DNA from: Acidobacteriota bacterium | GTDB taxonomy: Bacteria; Acidobacteriota; HRBIN11 | Direction: 5' to 3' | Length of the DNA stretch: 10,073 bases | Assembly (NCBI GenBank): GCA_025061865.1 | Contig: JANXAA010000046.1 | Coordinates: 1 to 10,073, forward strand | Part shown: positions 5,971 to 10,073 of the stretch, piece after piece | Layout of the letters: the number at the start of each line of letters is the position of its first letter | Numbering within the stretch: position 1 is the first letter of the stretch | The notes under the pieces: model-generated | Seen by the model: the letters and a program-made list of their open reading frames with translations, nothing else | Database searches by the model: none | What the model was told of the DNA's origin: nothing | Translations under genes and position numbers: made by a program

Positions 5971-5999
5971 TTGACCCCGCAGGGGGGCTCATGTATGAT
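5971..5999 (+). promoter_or_regulatory. Near-consensus sigma70-type promoter
   Basis: TTGACC (5971-5976) and TATGAT (5994-5999) are separated by exactly 17 bases, and each differs from consensus at one position. Initiation near 6006 gives a leader of about 33 bases carrying a GGAGG site at 6028-6032 before the ATG at 6039. It probably drives the lytic transglycosylase gene and, by read-through, the two genes after it. Confidence 0.75.
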
Positions 6000-6038
6000 G
6001 ACTTCGGATTTTATTTTGGGGGTTTCGGGAGGGCTCTG

Positions 6039-6737
6039 ATGAGACAGTCCTCCTGGAAATGGGTGGGTCTTGGGTGGGTCCTACTGGCGTCTGGGACAGG
6101 ATGGACCCAATCGGCCTGGCGGAAGATGATAGACGCTAACGGACACGTCACTTATACCAACGCCGGCCTACCGCCGACTCGCCCACCGGGACGGTATGTG
6201 TTGAGTCCGAGGAAGTATCGGGCCTTTGAGGCGTATATCGATGCCCTGGCGCGAGAACACGGCCTCAGCAAGAAGCTGATCTTAGCTGTCATCGCCATCG
6301 AGTCGGACTTTCAGACGCGGGCCCTATCCCCGAAGGGAGCTATCGGCCTCATGCAGCTCCTTCCTGAGACGGCCCGGCTATACGGGGTGCGGAATCTTTG
6401 GGACCCTTATGAGAACTTGCGAGCCGGAGTCGCCCATCTGGCCTACCTGGTCCGGCGGTACCGGGGAAACCTGGGACTGGCCCTGGCCGCTTACAATGCC
6501 GGGGAGGACGACGTGGACCGTTATGGCGGTATCCCGCCCTTTGCGGAGACCCGGACCTACGTCAAGAAAGTCTTGGAGATTTATGATCAGCCCCAGACCC
6601 ATGTCTACCGCTTCGAGGACGAGAAGGGGGTCCTGCACTATGCTTTTGAGGCCCCAGACCCGCAACGCTATCGAAACATCCGCCGTATCCCCCTGACGAC
6701 TCAGCTCGGGGACGGCCTGGGTGGGGGAGCCCGGTAG
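6039..6737 (+). CDS. Secreted GH23-type lytic transglycosylase (SLT domain)
   Basis: A 232-residue exported enzyme expected to cleave the MurNAc-GlcNAc bond of peptidoglycan, leaving 1,6-anhydroMurNAc. A signal peptide is visible (MRQSSWKWVGLGWVLLASGTGW, probable cleavage near 24-26). The SLT domain spans about 62-180: catalytic Glu in AIESDF (E88), SPKGAIGLMQLLPETA (97-112) and ALAAYNAGEDDV (148-159, the conserved AYNAG). Before it lies a DUF4124-like strand (WRKMIDANGHVTYTNA, 27-42), and a similar motif recurs after it (VYRFEDEKGVLHY). The start at 6039 is set by the GGAGG at 6028-6032, the signal peptide and the promoter at 5971-5999; an in-frame ATG at 5991 overlaps the promoter. The TAG stop lies inside a palindrome shared with the next gene's leader. 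Confidence 0.93.
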   Translation: MRQSSWKWVGLGWVLLASGTGWTQSAWRKMIDANGHVTYTNAGLPPTRPPGRYVLSPRKYRAFEAYIDALAREHGLSKKLILAVIAIESDFQTRALSPKGAIGLMQLLPETARLYGVRNLWDPYENLRAGVAHLAYLVRRYRGNLGLALAAYNAGEDDVDRYGGIPPFAETRTYVKKVLEIYDQPQTHVYRFEDEKGVLHYAFEAPDPQRYRNIRRIPLTTQLGDGLGGGAR

Positions 6738-6769
6738 GGACGACGCGTGCGTCGCCCCTACGATAGGGG
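6734..6769. repeat. Near-perfect 28-bp palindrome with alternative hairpin
   Basis: gtagggacgacgc (6734-6746) and gcgtcgcccctac (6749-6761) pair with one mismatch across a 2-base centre. The right arm can instead pair downstream (ccccta 6755-6760 with tagggg 6764-6769), and ggggtgcccc (6766-6775) offers a third choice. The palindrome covers the TAG stop of the upstream gene. Intergenic palindromes with a GTAGGGGCG...CGCCCCTAC core recur in several bacterial groups (from memory). No T-run follows, so this is more likely an interspersed element or mRNA-processing/attenuation structure than a terminator. Confidence 0.6.
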
Positions 6770-6821
6770 TGCCCCGGGGAGTCCGAATCCAAGCGAGACA
6801 AGGACGGACGAGGAGATCGAG

Positions 6822-8627
6822 ATGCCCAATTTAGAAGCCTTATTCTTAGAGAACCTGACCAAGGGAAAATCCCTTTTGGACCAGGGCCAATACGAGGAGG
6901 CCATCGCCTACCTGGAACGGGCGTACCGGATTAAGCCGGACGACATCAAAGTCCTCAACATGCTGGGGACGGCCTACTTTAAGGTCGAACGCTTGGATAG
7001 TGCGGAGGAAATTTACGAAATCCTGGCCCGCAAGAACCCGAATGTTCCCGTCCTGTACTCGAACCTGGGGATGATCCGTCTGAAGAAGAAAGACTGGGAG
7101 GGCGCCGAGATGGCCTTCCAGCGGGTCATCGAGCTTCAACCGGATAACCGGCGGGCCTATGGATACCTGGGACTCATCTACGAACAACAGGGCCTCTTGG
7201 AACAGGCCTTGACGTATTACGAACAGGCCGGCGCCGAAGGCCCAGCCGAGCGAGTGCGGGCCCGCTTGCGGACCCTGCGTCCGGTGGCAGCCGTCGTGAC
7301 TGAGGAACCCATCGACGAGGCGGACATCGTGGCGGCCGAGCCCCTGGCGGTCCGGGCTCCGGAGCCGTCCCCCCCGCCTTCCCCGGAGCCGATGCCGGCT
7401 TGGGGCGGGCCGCCGCCGGCGCCGTCCGCCCCAGTACCGGGTGAGACGACGACCCGTCCTTTGGAAGAAGTCATCCGGGCCCTTCAGTCCCAACCCATGC
7501 CGTGGGAACCTCCGGCCCCGTCGCCGCCGACGGCGGCACCCGAGTCTCCGGTCTCGCCACCCGAACCCGTCCCGCCTGGCCTGGAGGCCGTCTCGGTGTC
7601 GGTTTCTCCGGTGATCCCTGAGGAAGTCGAGGTCGCTCCCCCGATGACGGAGACGGCCCCGTCCGCTGGCCGGCCGTCCGATTGGAGTATCGGGATGGTG
7701 ATCCCGATTCCTCCGGCGGAGGCGCTCTCGCCGACTCCAGAACCCCCGACCGAAGAGGTACAGTCTCCTTCCGTCTCACCGGTCTCGGCGTTCCCGTCCG
7801 TCGAGGCCCCGGCCCCCCCACCGGCCGAGGCCGAGGCGCCTCTCGAGCCGACGCAGACGACGCCACGACCTTTCGTCCCTCCGCCGGAGTCGCTACCCGT
7901 CTCGATCCAGGAACGGGTCCAGCCGAGCTTTATGCCGGGGGTTGAAGTCACGGCCCAAATCCCGACGGGTCGACCGGTCAACCTGGGAATCTATGCTCGG
8001 GAGCAACTTTACGTCTATCCGCCCGTCGGTTCGGAACGATTCTTGCTCCTGGAACCCCACCTATTAGAGGTCGTCCTGTCGGACCGTATCTTGTTCCGAG
8101 AAGGTTCGCTGGTTGGCTATTCGGGGGACTTGCGCTTTGAGGCTGTCGAGATCCCCAGCGGGCCGCCCGTCGTGATGGCCCAAGGCTTCGGCCTCATGTT
8201 TCTGGCCTACGAGCGGCGATCGATTCACCTGATTTCCCTTAACGAGGAGACGATTTACGTCGCCATGCCGTGTTTTCTGGTCGCTCAAGCGACACTCCAC
8301 ATTCAGCCCCGGGTAATTGCCGAGGACGACCACCGGATGTTTGCCTACATGGAGATTTCGGGAAGGGGCACGGTCGGTTTCGTCATCCGGAGCAAGCCCC
8401 TAATCCTGAAGGTCTTGCGACACATGCCGGCCGTCGTCCACTCGGACGCCGTCGTAGCATGGACAGGCACGATGCGGGTCGCCCCGGTCGAAGACCCCTA
8501 CTCCCGGGCCCTCATCCGGACGTATAGCGAGACGGCCATTCCCCTGCGCTTCGAGGGTGCTGGCGACCTGATCACCGAGCAGAGCGCCCTGTGGGGCGAG
8601 CGCCGTACGGGACCGAGTCCGGCCTGA
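6822..8627 (+). CDS. TPR / Pro-rich linker / AIM24-like domain protein
   Basis: A 601-residue soluble protein with no signal peptide or membrane helix. Residues about 10-141 form four TPR units (…ALFLENLTKGKSLL, IKVLNMLGTAYFKV, VLYSNLGMIRLKKK, AYGYLGLIYEQQG), a protein-interaction scaffold. Residues about 160-365 are an Ala/Pro/Ser/Glu-rich, presumably disordered linker, interrupted by a short helix-like segment RPLEEVIRALQSQPMPW (212-228). Residues about 385-588 resemble an AIM24 (DUF124/TIGR00266) beta-sandwich: VVMAQGFGLMFLAYE, ISLNEETIYVAMPCFLVAQ, EISGRGTVGFVIRS, VHSDAVVAWTGTM and LRFEGAGDLITEQS follow its repeated G-x-G and turn pattern. The family's biochemical role is poorly known. ATG 6822 has GGAG at 6812-6815; an upstream GTG at 6747 lies in the palindrome and was rejected. 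The gene sits 84 bases after one lytic transglycosylase and 50 before another. Confidence 0.85.
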   Translation: MPNLEALFLENLTKGKSLLDQGQYEEAIAYLERAYRIKPDDIKVLNMLGTAYFKVERLDSAEEIYEILARKNPNVPVLYSNLGMIRLKKKDWEGAEMAFQRVIELQPDNRRAYGYLGLIYEQQGLLEQALTYYEQAGAEGPAERVRARLRTLRPVAAVVTEEPIDEADIVAAEPLAVRAPEPSPPPSPEPMPAWGGPPPAPSAPVPGETTTRPLEEVIRALQSQPMPWEPPAPSPPTAAPESPVSPPEPVPPGLEAVSVSVSPVIPEEVEVAPPMTETAPSAGRPSDWSIGMVIPIPPAEALSPTPEPPTEEVQSPSVSPVSAFPSVEAPAPPPAEAEAPLEPTQTTPRPFVPPPESLPVSIQERVQPSFMPGVEVTAQIPTGRPVNLGIYAREQLYVYPPVGSERFLLLEPHLLEVVLSDRILFREGSLVGYSGDLRFEAVEIPSGPPVVMAQGFGLMFLAYERRSIHLISLNEETIYVAMPCFLVAQATLHIQPRVIAEDDHRMFAYMEISGRGTVGFVIRSKPLILKVLRHMPAVVHSDAVVAWTGTMRVAPVEDPYSRALIRTYSETAIPLRFEGAGDLITEQSALWGERRTGPSPA

Positions 8628-8677
8628 CCGGTGCCAGCCCTTACCGGGCCCCTGGTTCGAGACGGAGGGTAAGAACG

Positions 8678-10073
8678 ATGAGAAGCCGCACGTGGGATTA
8701 TGGACGACGGACCCCAGACTGCGGACTACAGGCTTGCCTGAAAAGCACTCCGGGCCGTCCGGGCAAGTCTGGGGTCTGGGGTCGATGGTCCGCAGTCCTC
8801 GGGCCTCTCGGATTCCTCTTGTCATTATCATGGTGGACATGGGGCGGAAGCGGCTTCGCATACGCCCAGGCCCAGAGCGTCGGTCCCTTCCCCCTGCCGC
8901 CAGAGTTGGAGCCCACAGTCCAGTTCTGGGTCCAGGTCTTTACCCAATATTCCGGCCGGCAGGCCCTCATCGTGGATGCCGATGCCCCCCATCGGATCCT
9001 GCGGATTGTCGTCGTCGAGGGCGTTGATCCGACGGATGGGGCGACTCAGCGAGCCGTCTGGTCGGCTTTAGAGGAACAAGTCCGCCAGATCCGAGCGGCC
9101 TTGGACGACCTCGACAGCCGGGGCGCTGAGGCCGCCGCGCACAGCCCTCAACACCGATGGCTGTGGCAAATCTACGGTCCGGAGCGGTCGTATCGTCCCC
9201 TCGTGTTTCAGGAAGTCCGGGATCGTCTGCGTATTCAGTGGGGTCACAAAGAGAAGTTCCAGCAAGCGCTTCAACGGATGTACCGCTTTCTACCCCACGT
9301 GCGGGCCATCCTGACGGCCGAGGGCTTGCCGCCGGAGATCGCCTATCTGCCCCTGATCGAGTCTGGTTACAATCCCTACGCGGCCTCCTTTGCCGGGGCC
9401 CGAGGTCTGTGGCAACTGATGCCGACGGCCGCCCGGAAGATGGGTCTCACCCTGGATACCTGGGTCGACCAACGCCTGGACCCCCTCTATGCGACGGTTG
9501 CCGCCGCCCGTTATCTCAAGCAGGCCTATCAGGAGTTTGGCAACTGGCCTCTGGCGATTACTTCATACAACCACGGCCTCGAGGGCATCCGCCGGGCCGT
9601 TCGCCAGCTCGGGACGACAGACTACGTCCGGATCTGGCGGGAATACCGAGGCCCCCTCTTTGGGTTCGCCTCTCGCAACTTTTATCCCGAATTCCTGGCC
9701 GCCGTCTTGGTCGCCGGGTCGCCCGAACGGTACTTCCCGGGCTTCCGAGCCGACAGCGTATGGGAGTTTGCGACCTACGTCGTGCCTCACGAGATGAGCC
9801 TTCGGGACATCCCTGAACGGCTGGGCGTGGCGTTGACGACCTTCATCCAACATAATCCCCAGTTTCTCCTGGCGGCCTACTTTCGAAACGTCCGGGTCTC
9901 GGCAGGGACATCTGTTCGGATGCCCCTGCAGAGTTCGACGGATGTGGCTGTCCATGTCGTCCGGCCTGGGGAGACCCTGGCTGCCATCGCCCGCCTGTAC
10001 GGTGTCTCCGTCGACATCCTCCAGCGGTGGAATCCCCTCCTCTTGGCCGGCGATCGGCTCCGGCCAGGGATAC
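8678..10073 (+). CDS. mltD: MltD-like membrane-bound lytic murein transglycosylase with LysM (partial, 3' end missing)
   Basis: 465 residues are visible, open to the window's end. This is a periplasmic peptidoglycan lytic transglycosylase. The catalytic SLT region is about 215-330: YLPLIESGYNPYA (223-235, catalytic E228), SFAGARGLWQLMPTAARKMGL (237-257) and ITSYNHG (294-300), the MltD form of AYNAG. An MltD connector (YVVPHEMSLRDIPERLGV, 367-384) and the start of a LysM peptidoglycan-binding domain (VHVVRPGETLAAIARLYGVSVDILQRWNP, 425-453) follow. N-terminal to SLT, residues 77-115 (TVQFWVQVFTQYSGRQ…) resemble the usual MltD lead-in. The start is set by GGAGG at 8664-8668, 9 bases before the ATG; no other in-frame ATG precedes the hydrophobic segment 41-55 and an AYA-QA cleavage site near 63. 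Residues 12-40 are encoded by an inverted repeat. Confidence 0.93.
   Translation, partial: MRSRTWDYGRRTPDCGLQACLKSTPGRPGKSGVWGRWSAVLGPLGFLLSLSWWTWGGSGFAYAQAQSVGPFPLPPELEPTVQFWVQVFTQYSGRQALIVDADAPHRILRIVVVEGVDPTDGATQRAVWSALEEQVRQIRAALDDLDSRGAEAAAHSPQHRWLWQIYGPERSYRPLVFQEVRDRLRIQWGHKEKFQQALQRMYRFLPHVRAILTAEGLPPEIAYLPLIESGYNPYAASFAGARGLWQLMPTAARKMGLTLDTWVDQRLDPLYATVAAARYLKQAYQEFGNWPLAITSYNHGLEGIRRAVRQLGTTDYVRIWREYRGPLFGFASRNFYPEFLAAVLVAGSPERYFPGFRADSVWEFATYVVPHEMSLRDIPERLGVALTTFIQHNPQFLLAAYFRNVRVSAGTSVRMPLQSSTDVAVHVVRPGETLAAIARLYGVSVDILQRWNPLLLAGDRLRPGI
8710..8797. repeat. Inverted-repeat element inside the 5' end of mltD
   Basis: gactgcggac (8717-8726) and gtccgcagtc (8788-8797) are perfect 10-bp arms enclosing cttgcc (8733-8738)/ggcaag (8762-8767). 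gaccccagac (8710-8719) also has two overlapping inverted copies, gtctggggtc, at 8767-8776 and 8774-8783. The words occur in shuffled order, typical of degenerate interspersed repeats, and lie wholly in the reading frame between start codon and signal-peptide core. Confidence 0.65.

Noticed and set aside
5850..6038. Upstream in-frame starts for the small lytic transglycosylase
   Set aside because: They would precede or overlap the 5971-5999 promoter and bury the signal peptide; ATG 6039 has GGAGG and starts the signal peptide.
6734..6780. Intrinsic terminator between the transglycosylase and TPR-AIM24 genes
   Set aside because: The stem is strong but no T-run follows, and the downstream gene has no separate promoter that I can see.
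6747..6821. GTG start adding 25 residues to the TPR-AIM24 protein
   Set aside because: It lies in the palindrome and lacks a ribosome binding site; ATG 6822 has GGAG 6 bases upstream.
7471..7981. Minus-strand open frames over the Pro-rich linker
   Set aside because: Gly/Thr/Arg low-complexity shadows of the repetitive GC-rich linker codons.

Overview
The window is GC-rich DNA from what looks like a diderm (Gram-negative-type) bacterium. It carries a MacA-like periplasmic adaptor, a MacB-type permease and an exported MltD-like lytic transglycosylase, all of which imply a periplasm and outer membrane. Codon use favours C/G at third positions throughout. I cannot place the phylum from sequence alone; an uncultured, perhaps thermophilic, Acidobacteriota-like lineage is only a guess.

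Layout. (1) 1-201: 3' end of an unrecognised plus-strand gene. (2) 202-775: non-coding, packed with hairpins. (3) 794-4210: a three-gene efflux operon of MacA-like membrane fusion protein, MacB/LolD-type ATPase and MacB-type permease. Here MacB is split into two polypeptides. (4) 4211-4535: a convergent non-coding gap with nested inverted repeats. (5) 4536-5270, minus strand: pyrH (UMP kinase), without its usual rpsB-tsf-pyrH-frr neighbours. (6) 5271-5970: non-coding, with a 7-bp tandem repeat just upstream of pyrH and several long hairpins. (7) 5971-10073: a plus-strand envelope cluster. It starts with a near-consensus sigma70-type promoter, then a small secreted GH23 lytic transglycosylase, a TPR/Pro-rich/AIM24-like protein and a larger MltD-like transglycosylase with a LysM domain that runs off the end.

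How the genes work together. The MacA/ATPase/permease trio should form an ATP-driven efflux or envelope-export machine; the outer-membrane TolC-like partner is not in the window. The downstream cluster places two peptidoglycan-cleaving enzymes around a soluble TPR-AIM24 scaffold-like protein with no export signal. The order suggests co-expression, but a functional link is inference.

The most unusual theme is that nearly every gene boundary holds palindromic or repeated sequence. In two places this sequence appears to have been taken into coding sequence: the C-terminal tail of the ABC ATPase and the N-terminal leader of the MltD-like protein. No CRISPR array, tRNA, rRNA, transposase, phage gene or recognisable defence system was seen. 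I found no complete novel system; the best leads are the TPR-AIM24 fusion between two lytic transglycosylases and the structured or repeat elements.
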